Shown here: positions 18,333 to 26,196 of the stretch, in pieces
Layout: every line of letters begins with the position of its first letter
How positions within the stretch are numbered: the stretch's first letter is position 1
Assembly: GCA_019744815.1 (NCBI GenBank)
Contig: JAIEUA010000003.1
Coordinates: forward strand, 186,001 to 250,000
Source of the DNA: Phycisphaerales bacterium
Lineage (GTDB): Bacteria > Planctomycetota > Phycisphaerae > Phycisphaerales > UBA1924
Length of the DNA stretch: 64,000 bases
Reading direction: 5' to 3'
Notes under the pieces: model-generated
The model's database searches: none
The model's input: only the letters and a program-made list of their open reading frames with translations
Told to the model about the DNA's origin: nothing
Made by a program: the position numbers and the translations under genes

Positions 18333-18728
18333 ATGGGCAAACAGAAGAATCACAAGGGCCTGCTCAAGCGCATCCGGATCACCAAGTCCGGCCTGGTGCG
18401 TCACCGCTCGGCCAATCACAAGCACCTTCGCTCGGGCAAGGGCGGCAAGCGGCTTCGTCAGCTCCGCAAGGACCCGATGATGTCGAGCCCCGAGGCCAAG
18501 CGCATCGAGAAGCTGCTGTTCCGCCGCCTCCGCGGCCGCACGCAGCCCCTAGCGGCGCTCCGCAAGAGCCCCTCGCCCGCGCAGCGCAAGGCGCTGCAGG
18601 CCGAGAAGGCCGCGGCGAAGGCCTCCGGCAAGGCGCCCCTGACCAAGAACGCCCTCCGGGCGGCGGCTCGGTCGACGGGCAAGTCGGCTGGGAAGCCGGC
18701 TGGCAAGAAGGCCGCTGCTACGAAGTAA
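18333..18728 (+). CDS. rpmI: 50S ribosomal protein L35 with long basic tail
   Basis: Residues 1-65 are standard L35 (KNHKGLLKRIRITKSG-like opening, HKHLRSGKGGKRLRQLRK). The protein is 131 residues, twice the usual 64-66; the second half is Ala/Lys-rich (AAAKASGKAPLTKN, GKSAGKPAGKKAAATK) and resembles histone-H1-like tails. No frameshift is needed to produce it. infC, the usual upstream partner, is absent; a recombinase gene precedes it by 181 bp. rplT follows after 96 bp. No clear Shine-Dalgarno precedes the ATG at 18333. Confidence 0.93.
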   Translation: MGKQKNHKGLLKRIRITKSGLVRHRSANHKHLRSGKGGKRLRQLRKDPMMSSPEAKRIEKLLFRRLRGRTQPLAALRKSPSPAQRKALQAEKAAAKASGKAPLTKNALRAAARSTGKSAGKPAGKKAAATK

Positions 18729-18824
18729 GTTTTTTCGCCGCGGCTTGGCCGCGGCTTCGCACCGCCCGCCGGGACCTAAGTCGGGGAGCTTCCCCCTCCG
18801 TTCGGGCTAGTTGGAGATGGATCC

Positions 18825-19199
18825 ATGCCACGCGTTCGTAAAGGCGCAGCTCGCGCCCAGGCTCGTAAGCGGATGCTCAAGTCCGCCCGGGGCTACTTCG
18901 GCACCAACAGCAAGCACTGGTATCGCGCCCGCAACGCGGTGATCCGCGCCGGCGTGTACGCCCTGCGTGACCGTCGCTACCGCAAGCGCGACATGCGCGG
19001 CCTGTGGATCGTCCGCATCACGGCGGCCTGCCGCATGCGTGGGACGCGCTACAGCCTGTTCATCAACGGCCTCAAGATGTCCGGCATCCTGCTTAACCGC
19101 AAGATGCTCAGCGAGATCGCGGTCAACGACCCCAAGGTCTTCGATCGGTTGGTGGACATCGCCAAGAAGTCGGCGAAGCCGATCCCGGCGAAGGTCTGA
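18825..19199 (+). CDS. rplT: 50S ribosomal protein L20
   Basis: A 124-residue ribosomal protein binding 23S rRNA early in assembly. It starts MPRVRKGAARAQARKRML and has the family landmarks KSARGYFGTNSKHWYRAR and YSLFINGLKMSGILLNRKML. The length is typical (about 115-120 plus a short tail). It is the second gene of the rpmI-rplT pair; the 96-bp gap between them holds a T-run followed by GCCGCGGCTTGGCCGCGGC (18735-18753), which can fold. An intrinsic terminator follows at 19223-19248. Confidence 0.97.
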   Translation: MPRVRKGAARAQARKRMLKSARGYFGTNSKHWYRARNAVIRAGVYALRDRRYRKRDMRGLWIVRITAACRMRGTRYSLFINGLKMSGILLNRKMLSEIAVNDPKVFDRLVDIAKKSAKPIPAKV

Positions 19200-19222
19200 A
19201 GAAACTCGAGAATGAAGAACGA

Positions 19223-19248
19223 ACGCCCGGTGAGAGCCGGGCGTTTTT
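19223..19248 (+). terminator. Rho-independent terminator after rplT
   Basis: A perfect 8-bp stem, ACGCCCGG (19223-19230) and CCGGGCGT (19237-19244), with loop TGAGAG, is followed by TTTTT (19244-19248). It lies 24 bp after the rplT stop. Confidence 0.9.
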
Positions 19249-19266
19249 CGTTTTGCCCCCCGAGCC

Positions 19267-19380
19267 GCGGGCTTCAGCCCGCACGGCATTGACCGTCGGA
19301 CAGCGCAGCACGCACGGGTACCCTCGGCCCCTCATCCGGCCTCGCGGACTCGGCCACCTTCTCCCCGCTGAAGCGGGGAG
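19267..19380. repeat. Intergenic palindromic elements before the M50 gene
   Basis: Two perfect short hairpins lie in the gap between rplT and the M50 gene: GCGGGC-TTCA-GCCCGC (19267-19282) and CTCCCCGC-TGAA-GCGGGGAG (19361-19380). The second is set in a stretch (about 19325-19385) resembling a palindromic sequence scattered in many bacterial genomes. There is no T-run, so these are better seen as dispersed intergenic repeats than terminators. Confidence 0.5.
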
Positions 19381-19424
19381 AAGTGGCGCGGTCGTCTATC
19401 CTCTGTGCAGCGAAAGGAGTTCGC

Positions 19425-20099
19425 ATGAATTGGTGGGTTACGAGCGCGATGGAGGGCGGCATCATCGTCCTGGGGTCGTGGGTCTTTTGGGTGATCTTTT
19501 CGATCTGCCTGCACGAACTGGCCCACGGCTACGCGGCGATCTGGCAGGGGGACGACACGCCGCGGGCGACGGGGCACATGACGTGGAACCCGCTGGTGCA
19601 CATGGGGCCGACGAGTTTGCTCTTCTTTGCGATTCTCGGGATCGCCTGGGGGGTGATGCCGGTGAATCCGTACAACTTCCGCAGCCGCTACGGCGATGCG
19701 ATCGTGGCGGCGGCGGGTCCGATGACGAACGCGTTGCTGATGGTGCTGTGTGTGTTGGGCTCGGTGGTGTGGGCCCTGACGGCCAAGGGCGTGGGCGAGC
19801 CGTACTACAGCAACGTTCTGATCTTCTTTGAGCTCGGCGCGATGCTGAACGCGGTGCTGATGATCTTCAATCTGCTGCCTGTGCCGCCGCTGGATGGCAG
19901 CAAGATTCTGGCGGATTTCGTGCCCGCGTACGGCCGGCTGTGGGAGGGCGAGAAGGGCGCGATCGCGGGGTTGCTGGTCTTTGGGCTTGTGTTCTTCTAT
20001 TCGGGGTCGTTCGTGTTCACTGCCGGACGCAAGGTCGTGAACGCGGCCGAGACTGTGGTCGTTGATGCACTCGCTCCCAAGCGATCCGGTACGCCTTGA
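19425..20099 (+). CDS. M50-family membrane metalloprotease
   Basis: A 224-residue intramembrane zinc protease of the site-2-protease family, short form. H30-E31-x-x-H34 (HELAHG) lies in the first membrane helix and the third ligand D157 in NLLPVPPLDGSK in a later one. About five hydrophobic segments are visible and there is no PDZ domain, so it belongs to the minimal group often called YwhC/SpoIVFB-like. AAAGGAG seven bases upstream supports the start at 19425. The substrate is unknown. The gene is 59 bp before the phosphoglycerate mutase gene. Confidence 0.85.
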   Translation: MNWWVTSAMEGGIIVLGSWVFWVIFSICLHELAHGYAAIWQGDDTPRATGHMTWNPLVHMGPTSLLFFAILGIAWGVMPVNPYNFRSRYGDAIVAAAGPMTNALLMVLCVLGSVVWALTAKGVGEPYYSNVLIFFELGAMLNAVLMIFNLLPVPPLDGSKILADFVPAYGRLWEGEKGAIAGLLVFGLVFFYSGSFVFTAGRKVVNAAETVVVDALAPKRSGTP

Positions 20100-20158
20100 C
20101 GGGCGGCTCGAAGCCCGGGCTCGATCGTTGGGCAACCTCTGCTGATGGGTAGAACGCG

Positions 20159-21442
20159 ATGAAGCACATCATCATCATCCCTGATGGCGGCGGCGACAAG
20201 CCGCTGGAGCAGTTGGGCGGGAGGACCGCTTTTCAGGCGGCGCGGACGCCGAACCTCGATGCGATCGCGCGGATCGGCACGGTGGGAGTGGCCAAGACGA
20301 CGCCGCCGGGGTTTGAGGCGGGGTCGGACGTGTGCTCGATGTCGCTGCTCGGGTACGACCCGGCGGTGTATCACACGGGGCGGGCGCCGCTGGAGGCTGC
20401 GTCGCTGGGGCTGAAGCCGACGGAGACCGATTGGATCTTTCGTCTGAATCTGGTGACGACGGGCGCGTCGGTGCAGGGGCCGTATCACTCGGGCGATGAT
20501 GCGCTCATGATCGATCACTCCGCGGGGACGATCTCGGACGCGGAGGCGCGGGAGCTGCTCGCGGCGTTGTTGTCGCGTTTCGCGGCGGAGCATCCGACGC
20601 TCTCAGCGCAGATGGCCGTAACGCCGGGTGTGTCGTATCGGAACATTCTGATTGATTCGGGGCCGCGGGCGTATGGGTCGATCGTGACGACTCCGCCGCA
20701 TGCGGTGCCGGGTGAGTCGTGGCGGAATCACGTGCCGCGGAGTGAGAAGACTGCGGATGCGGAGAGTCTGGCGGCGCTGGAGGCGCTGCGAGCGCTGTCG
20801 GTGCGGGTGTTCGCGGAGCATCCGGTGAATGCGGCGCGGGTGCGTGCTGGGAAGCGTCCCGCGACGATGGCGTGGTTGTGGGGGCAGGGGAAGAAGCCGT
20901 CGATGCCGTCGTTTCAGTCGCGGTTTGGGTTGCGGGGGGCGATGATCACGGCGGTGGATCTGTTGTCGGGCATCGCGGCGTACATGGGCTGGGATCGATT
21001 GCACGTCCCCGGCGTGACGAGCTATCACGACACGGACTACGCGGCGCAGGGGCGGGCGGCGGTCGACGCCGTGGAGTCGGGCGGGTATGACATCGTCTGC
21101 TGCCATGTCGAGGCGCCGGACGAGGCCTCGCACCAGGCGGATTGGAAGACGAAGGTGGCGGCGATCGAGGCCATCGACGAGAAGGTGGTGGGGCCGGTAC
21201 GGGCGGTGATGGAGCGACTGGAAAGGCAAGGCGGTTGCCGCGTGCTGGTGCTGCCTGATCACTACACGCTGGTGAGCACGCGGAAGCACGACGCGACGCC
21301 GGTGCCGTTTCTCGCGGCGGGGACGGGGATCGGTCGAAATGGAGCCGGGGCGTTTGACGAGGCTGAGGCCGAGCGAACGGGGCTCGTGGTCGAGCACGGG
21401 CACGAACTGATGGGGCTGTTTTTGAAGGGGTTTTCGCGGTAA
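20159..21442 (+). CDS. apgM: 2,3-bisphosphoglycerate-independent phosphoglycerate mutase, archaeal type
   Basis: A 427-residue alkaline-phosphatase-superfamily enzyme that interconverts 3- and 2-phosphoglycerate. Opening motif MKHIIIIPDGGGDKPL carries the metal-binding Asp; GFEAGSDVCSMSLLGYDP holds the serine that forms the phospho-enzyme; CHVEAPDEASHQAD, LVLPDHYT and KHDATPVPF give the remaining metal ligands. This is the ApgM architecture, distinct from GpmI. The same family has been annotated as a proposed homoserine kinase (TIGR02535), which is the main alternative. No other glycolytic gene is near. Confidence 0.85.
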   Translation: MKHIIIIPDGGGDKPLEQLGGRTAFQAARTPNLDAIARIGTVGVAKTTPPGFEAGSDVCSMSLLGYDPAVYHTGRAPLEAASLGLKPTETDWIFRLNLVTTGASVQGPYHSGDDALMIDHSAGTISDAEARELLAALLSRFAAEHPTLSAQMAVTPGVSYRNILIDSGPRAYGSIVTTPPHAVPGESWRNHVPRSEKTADAESLAALEALRALSVRVFAEHPVNAARVRAGKRPATMAWLWGQGKKPSMPSFQSRFGLRGAMITAVDLLSGIAAYMGWDRLHVPGVTSYHDTDYAAQGRAAVDAVESGGYDIVCCHVEAPDEASHQADWKTKVAAIEAIDEKVVGPVRAVMERLERQGGCRVLVLPDHYTLVSTRKHDATPVPFLAAGTGIGRNGAGAFDEAEAERTGLVVEHGHELMGLFLKGFSR

Positions 21443-21478
21443 CGAAATCCCACGCGGGGCGAATCGCAAAGAGATAAC

Positions 21479-22123
21479 ATGAGCGACGAAGCCAAGCCAA
21501 TTGAGGGACAGCAAGGATTGGACGCGGCGGCGCCCGAGCCGATCGGGCTTGAGCCGTTGTCGGAACCGGCGGCACCTCCTCCGCCGCCACCAGCATCCGC
21601 GCCGACGGCCAAGCCCGCGCCCAAGCCGGCTGTGTCGGCGACCGCGTTCATCAAGCCGGGCATGGGATCGGCGCAGAACGTTGCGATTGCGGGCGGCGTG
21701 CTGCTGTTGGTCGCGGTGATCGGATCGATCTGGACGTCGTGGAACGCGGGCACGTCGTGGTGGGCCAACGGGCTCCTGACCGCCTACTTGGGGGTGGTGC
21801 ACGCGTGCACGGGCGCGGCGGCGGCGGGGTTTGTGGGCTACGCGCTGGGACGCGAGATCGGGGATATCCCGCTCGCGGCGGCGCGGATGCTGCTGGGGGT
21901 GGCGCTGCTATTGGTTGCGATCAACATCGGCCTGCCCGCGCCGAGGTTCTTGGTCTGGGTGTGCGCGATCGGTCTGTACACGATCGCGACGCTGGTGCTG
22001 TTCCGGTGGGAGATCGCGGAGTGGGCGGGCGTGGCCAGCGTGCACGCGATCACGGTGCTTGTGATGTACTTTGCGGCGAGCCTGCAGGTGGCCGCGGCCG
22101 CGACGACAGTGAAGCCGGCGTGA
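21479..22123 (+). CDS. Membrane protein of unknown function, Pro/Ala-rich N-terminus
   Basis: I do not recognise this 214-residue protein. Residues 1-60 are acidic to proline-rich (EPAAPPPPPPASAP) and probably cytoplasmic and disordered. Four to five hydrophobic segments follow, starting at about 67 (NVAIAGGVLLLVAVIG), including one with VGYALGREIGDIPLAAARML. No catalytic or binding motif is visible. It sits 36 bp after the mutase gene and 18 bp before the btpA-like gene, all co-directional, so an operon is plausible. Confidence 0.65.
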   Translation: MSDEAKPIEGQQGLDAAAPEPIGLEPLSEPAAPPPPPPASAPTAKPAPKPAVSATAFIKPGMGSAQNVAIAGGVLLLVAVIGSIWTSWNAGTSWWANGLLTAYLGVVHACTGAAAAGFVGYALGREIGDIPLAAARMLLGVALLLVAINIGLPAPRFLVWVCAIGLYTIATLVLFRWEIAEWAGVASVHAITVLVMYFAASLQVAAAATTVKPA

Positions 22124-22141
22124 GGATGAAGGGAGACGCGG

Positions 22142-22999
22142 ATGGCGAAGCGGGCGAGTGGTGGCGCGGGGGCCAAGTCGGGGGCACACGGGATTGCGAG
22201 GCTGCCTCAGCGGTCGCTGATCGGGATGGTCCATGTGCGGGCGCTCCCGGGGACGCCGTTCGCGCCGAAGGGCGAGATGCGGGCGTGGCTGGACGCGGTG
22301 GTGAAGACCGCGGTGAGCGAAGCCAAGGTATTGGTGGATGCGGGCTTTGACGCGGTGATGATCGAGAACATGCACGATCGGCCGTACGTGCAGCCGCCGC
22401 ATGCGCCGATCACGGTCGCGGCGATGACGCGGGTGGCGCTGGCGGTGAAGGAGGCGATCGGTGCGACGCCGCTGGGCGTGCAGGTGCTGTCGTGTGGAGA
22501 GCGGGAAGCGCTCTCCATCGCTCTCGCCGCGGGCGCCGACTTTATTCGCTGCGAGAACTTTGTCTACGCCCATGTCGCTGACGAAGGACTGCTCGAGCGT
22601 GCCGCCGCGGGGCCGCTGCTGCGGAATCGACGCGAGATCGGGGCCGAGAAGGTCTCGATCGTGTGCGACATCAAGAAGAAGCACGCCTCGCATGCGATCA
22701 CGAGCGATATCTCGCTGGGCGATGCGGCGCACACGGCGGAGTACTTCGGGGCCGACGGTGTGATCGTGACCGGGCAGTTCACGGGCGAGGCAACGGATCC
22801 GGACGACATCGCGGAGGCGAGAGGTGCGGTGAAGGTACCGGTGTGGGTGGGTTCGGGCGTGACGCCCGAGCAGGTGCCGGAGCTGTGGGCGCACGCCGAT
22901 GCGTTGATCGTGGGGTCGTCGATCAAGAAGGGCGGCGTGTGGTCGAACGCGATTGATCCGAAGAGGTGCCGTGCGATCGTGAAGGCGGGCCACGGCTGA
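22142..22999 (+). CDS. BtpA/SgcQ-family TIM-barrel protein
   Basis: A 285-residue TIM-barrel protein. Family landmarks are LIGMVHVRALPGTP, DAVMIENMHDRPYVQP, GADFIRCENFVYAHVADEG and WVGSGVTPEQVPEL near the phosphate-binding end. BtpA supports photosystem I in cyanobacteria, but relatives elsewhere (SgcQ type) sit in sugar-catabolism clusters and their reaction is not established. A photosystem role is excluded by the organism type. An 18-residue Gly/Ala-rich N-terminus precedes the barrel. It follows the unknown membrane protein closely. Confidence 0.8.
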   Translation: MAKRASGGAGAKSGAHGIARLPQRSLIGMVHVRALPGTPFAPKGEMRAWLDAVVKTAVSEAKVLVDAGFDAVMIENMHDRPYVQPPHAPITVAAMTRVALAVKEAIGATPLGVQVLSCGEREALSIALAAGADFIRCENFVYAHVADEGLLERAAAGPLLRNRREIGAEKVSIVCDIKKKHASHAITSDISLGDAAHTAEYFGADGVIVTGQFTGEATDPDDIAEARGAVKVPVWVGSGVTPEQVPELWAHADALIVGSSIKKGGVWSNAIDPKRCRAIVKAGHG

Positions 23000-23095
23000 T
23001 CGGGCGGGCATGCCCTTCCGCGAACACGCCGTCATGCGTTGATGCTGTGTGCCTCAATCCGTTGATTCACGCACCCCGCCGTACCGACCTCCCTC

Positions 23096-24547
23096 ATGGC
23101 CACCGGCCTTGTCATCTTTATCTTCCTGCTCGGCTCGCTGGGTCCACTGGCGGGGGAGCAGACGCCGCGTCCGGGGGCGTATCTCGCGATGCTCGGCGCG
23201 CTGGTGCTGGTGTGTTTTCTTGCGTTCGGGTGGCTTGCTTCTAGGCTTGAGAAGACCGGGCGTACGCGGCACATCGTGCGTGCCGAGCGGCTGCTCTCGG
23301 CCGCGAGAACCGCGGTGATCGGCATCCACGCGTACGGCGTGTTCAGCCTCGGCTGGGTGCAGTTCGCAAGAGAACTCACTCACCGAGCGCCCATCGTCTC
23401 CGATTTTCTTGCGGCCGCGCCGGCGCTCGTGACCCTGATCCTGGTCTTCGCCGGGTACGCGCCCATTCAGAAGCGGCTCCGTGAGGCGCTGCTGTGGCGT
23501 TTTCTGCACGACGGGCGTCCGGTCGGGCGCTCCATGAGCCGGTGGCAATTGGTCTGGGAGCACACGCGGCACTCGATCCTGCTCGCGCTTGTGCCGTTGC
23601 TGCTGCTACGGGTCTGGATCGAAGTGGGGGATCTGGCGTGGGGGAGGGCGAAACTCTCCGCCGACGCGGCGGCGTGGATCGGTTTGGTATGGCAGATCAC
23701 GGGCGTTTTCACGGTGCTCGCGTTCGCGCCGCTGCTGTTGCGATTTGTGTGGGATACCGTGCCGCTGGAGAGCGGTGAGCTCCGTGATCGGGTGGAGCGG
23801 GTGCTTTCGCGCAACAGGGTCAGCGCCCGGAACGTCCTTGTCTGGCAGACCTCCAGCGGCGTGCTCAACGGCGCGCTCATGGGCGTCGTGCCGGTGGCTC
23901 GATATGTGCTCTTTACCGACGCGCTGTTGCAACTGCTGCCGGTGAGGCAGGTCGAAGCCGTCGCCGCTCACGAAGCCGGGCACGGCCGTCTGTGGCATCT
24001 GCCCTGGTTGCTCGGTTCGATGATGACTTCGGCCCTTCTGTGCGGCTTGGCCTTCGAGGTCGCTGCCTCGTCGCTCGACCTGCCGCAGACTTCGGAGTGG
24101 ACGATCGCGGGCGTGGCGTTCACGGTCGTCGGCGCGATCCTGACGCTTGGTTTTGTGAGTCGGCGCTTCGAATTGCAGGCGGATGCGTTCGCGGTCGCGG
24201 ATCTCAGCCGCCATCCCGCACCGGCCGAGATGCCGCCCGCGGATAGCCTAACGCCGGTTGAGGTCATGCCGCCGCCGCTGCCTTCCAACGCCGTCACGAC
24301 CGAGAGTGTCGCCGCGATGAACGCCGCACTCTCCGCGGTTGCCGATCTGAACGGCGTGCCTGTCAACCGATTCACCTGGCGTCACGGCACCATCGCCGGT
24401 CGCCAGCGACACCTCGAATCCCTGATCGGCACGCCGCTGAAATCACTCCCCATCGACCGCACTGTCCGCTGGATCAAGGCGGTCACAGCGGTCTCCGCGG
24501 CTCTCACGATCGCGCTCATCGTCATCTTCGGCGTGATGCCCCAGTAG
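23096..24547 (+). CDS. M48-family membrane metalloprotease
   Basis: A 483-residue zinc endopeptidase of the Ste24/HtpX group. The site is H292-E293-x-x-H296 (AAHEAGHGRLWH), with the downstream ELQAD (FELQADAFAVADL) supplying the third ligand. About seven hydrophobic segments surround it, including ones near residues 1-20, 40-60, 100-120 and 295-330. A Pro-rich linker (about 380-400) precedes a short C-terminal soluble part and a last membrane helix. Members degrade misfolded membrane proteins or process lipidated peptides; here the substrate is unknown. No clear ribosome site precedes the ATG at 23096. Confidence 0.82.
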   Translation: MATGLVIFIFLLGSLGPLAGEQTPRPGAYLAMLGALVLVCFLAFGWLASRLEKTGRTRHIVRAERLLSAARTAVIGIHAYGVFSLGWVQFARELTHRAPIVSDFLAAAPALVTLILVFAGYAPIQKRLREALLWRFLHDGRPVGRSMSRWQLVWEHTRHSILLALVPLLLLRVWIEVGDLAWGRAKLSADAAAWIGLVWQITGVFTVLAFAPLLLRFVWDTVPLESGELRDRVERVLSRNRVSARNVLVWQTSSGVLNGALMGVVPVARYVLFTDALLQLLPVRQVEAVAAHEAGHGRLWHLPWLLGSMMTSALLCGLAFEVAASSLDLPQTSEWTIAGVAFTVVGAILTLGFVSRRFELQADAFAVADLSRHPAPAEMPPADSLTPVEVMPPPLPSNAVTTESVAAMNAALSAVADLNGVPVNRFTWRHGTIAGRQRHLESLIGTPLKSLPIDRTVRWIKAVTAVSAALTIALIVIFGVMPQ

Positions 24548-24637
24548 AGCCTCTCGCGTGAGCGAGAGGTGGGAGTGAGTACCGTGACGGATGGCGCAAG
24601 GCGCACGTACTCCTCTGGCTTACGCCAGAGGCTCTAC
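24544..24637. repeat. REPIN-like inverted pair of palindromes
   Basis: Two perfect 8-bp hairpins, CCTCTCGC-GTGA-GCGAGAGG (24550-24569) and CCTCTGGC-TTAC-GCCAGAGG (24612-24631), are enclosed by a perfect 11-bp outer inverted repeat, GTAGAGCCTCT (24544-24554) and AGAGGCTCTAC (24627-24637). The left end overlaps the stop of the M48 gene. Two related palindromes in opposite orientation are the layout of REPIN elements mobilised by REP-associated transposases. No such transposase is in the window. Confidence 0.6.
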
Positions 24638-24690
24638 GTGTCGGTCGCTTGCGTCGATACGCTTGTTTGCACGCCATCGCGGAGACCACG

Positions 24691-25908
24691 ATGCCTCTCG
24701 ACGCCACGGAACAACGACTCGCCGCCGCGCTCGCCGCTCGTCGCGATGCGCTGCTCGCCGATCTGCGCACCCACGTCAATCTGCCCACCGGCGGCTCGCA
24801 CGCTCCGGCGATGGATGAGTCCGTTCGGTTGCTCACCGATCGGCTCACCGCGCTGGGTGCCTCCACCCGCTCGGTCGTCGGCCCCAATCCGCCCTCGTGG
24901 CTGAGCCCCGACGCCGCCACGAGAGCCCCGCGTCGCGTCGTTGTCTGTTCGCGACCGAACACCAAGGCCCGCTGCCGCGTGCTGGTCTCCGGCCATGTGG
25001 ACACCGTTCACGAGCCGGATTCACCCTTTCGGTCGCTCGCGGTTGCTCCGGATGGGAAGACCGCCACCGGACCCGGATGCGTCGACATGAAGGGCGGCCT
25101 CGTGATCGCCGTGCACGCGCTCGAGACCCTGCAGGAAGTCGGCGTCGACGCGTCGTGGTCGTTCGTGCTCTCCACCGATGAAGAGACCGGGTCGTTTGCG
25201 GCCGACGCGACACTGCGCGAGGAAGCGGCTAAGCACGATGTGGGCCTGGCTCTAGAACCCGCGACCCCTGAAGGTGGACTGGTGGTCGAGCGGCCCGGCA
25301 GCGGGCAGTTCATGATCGAGGCCGCGGGCAAGGCCGCTCATGTTGGCCGCGACTTCAAGAGCGGCGTGAACGCGATTGTCGCCGTGGCCCGTACGGTCGC
25401 ACCGATTCAGAGCCTCGCCAAGCCAGACGAGGGCCTCATCGTCAATGTCGGCGTGATCGAGGGCGGCACTGCCACAAACGTCGTGCCCGATCATGCCCGG
25501 GCGTACGGCAACATCCGCTGCACCACCCCCGAGATCGGCCGGCGAGCGATGGCCGAGATCGAAGCGATCGTCTCGGGCGGCACCGTTCCGCCGGGCGCGT
25601 CTTTGACGTTTTCGTCGACTCTGAACCGGCCTGCCAAACCCGCCACGCCAAAGGTCATGGCCCTTGCGGGCCTTGCCAAAGCCGCCGCCGAGGATCTCGG
25701 CCAAAGCCTCCCGTTCAGCAAAACGGGCGGGGTTTGCGAGGGGAACAACCTTCAGGACGCGGGGCTGCCGACGATCGACACGCTGGGCGTGCGGGGCGGC
25801 GGGCTGCACACGCCGCAGGAGTGGATCGAGCTTGCCAGCCTCGTGGAACGCTCGCAGTTGCTGGCGATCCTGATCGCGAGGCTGTCCCGCAACGGATTCT
25901 CGGCGTGA
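24691..25908 (+). CDS. M20-family N-acyl amino acid hydrolase, carboxypeptidase G2-like
   Basis: A 405-residue di-metal hydrolase. Ligand motifs: His and Asp in LVSGHVDTVHE, Asp in GPGCVDMKGG, the Glu pair in STDEETGS, Glu in LALEPATPEGG and His in GGGLHTPQEW. The dimerisation domain inserted at about 200-310 is present. The closest well-known relatives are carboxypeptidase G2-like enzymes, which cut an acyl group from a C-terminal glutamate. It is the gene just before the aminotransferase-astA-astD set, so it might act on N-succinylglutamate; this is inference. GGAGA six bases upstream supports the start at 24691. Confidence 0.8.
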   Translation: MPLDATEQRLAAALAARRDALLADLRTHVNLPTGGSHAPAMDESVRLLTDRLTALGASTRSVVGPNPPSWLSPDAATRAPRRVVVCSRPNTKARCRVLVSGHVDTVHEPDSPFRSLAVAPDGKTATGPGCVDMKGGLVIAVHALETLQEVGVDASWSFVLSTDEETGSFAADATLREEAAKHDVGLALEPATPEGGLVVERPGSGQFMIEAAGKAAHVGRDFKSGVNAIVAVARTVAPIQSLAKPDEGLIVNVGVIEGGTATNVVPDHARAYGNIRCTTPEIGRRAMAEIEAIVSGGTVPPGASLTFSSTLNRPAKPATPKVMALAGLAKAAAEDLGQSLPFSKTGGVCEGNNLQDAGLPTIDTLGVRGGGLHTPQEWIELASLVERSQLLAILIARLSRNGFSA

Positions 25909-25973
25909 GGGCATCAAAATGAAACCCACGCGCTGGCGTAGCGTGGAAATGCAACGAACAATGCAAAGACAGA

Positions 25974-26088
25974 TCACCGCGGAGGACGCAGAGAACGCGG
26001 AGGGATTGCTAGAGGGATGACAGGTTTCGGCGTCGAGCCGTCATTCCTCCGTCTCTGTTCTCTGTGTGCTCCGCGTCCTCCGCGGTGA
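25974..26088. repeat. Long inverted repeat before the aminotransferase gene
   Basis: TCACCGCGGAGGACGC (25974-25989) and GCGTCCTCCGCGGTGA (26073-26088) are a perfect 16-bp inverted repeat 83 bp apart, extended by imperfect pairing of purine-rich GCAGAGAACGCGGAG with pyrimidine-rich TCTCTGTTCTCTGTG. A smaller hairpin, CCACGC and GCGTGG (25926-25946), lies just before. The GAGAACGCGGAG core recurs at 47498-47744, so this is a dispersed element. It fills most of the 288-bp gap; the promoter of the next gene probably lies after 26088. Confidence 0.55.
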
Positions 26089-26196
26089 AACGCCTTTTTG
26101 CCCCCGTGATTGCCGAGATCGCGACGGCTGGTTGGTCGATAATCGGTAACGCCCCACGCCTTACCCACCCGCGTGCGGCTCGTTTGGAGATGATCC

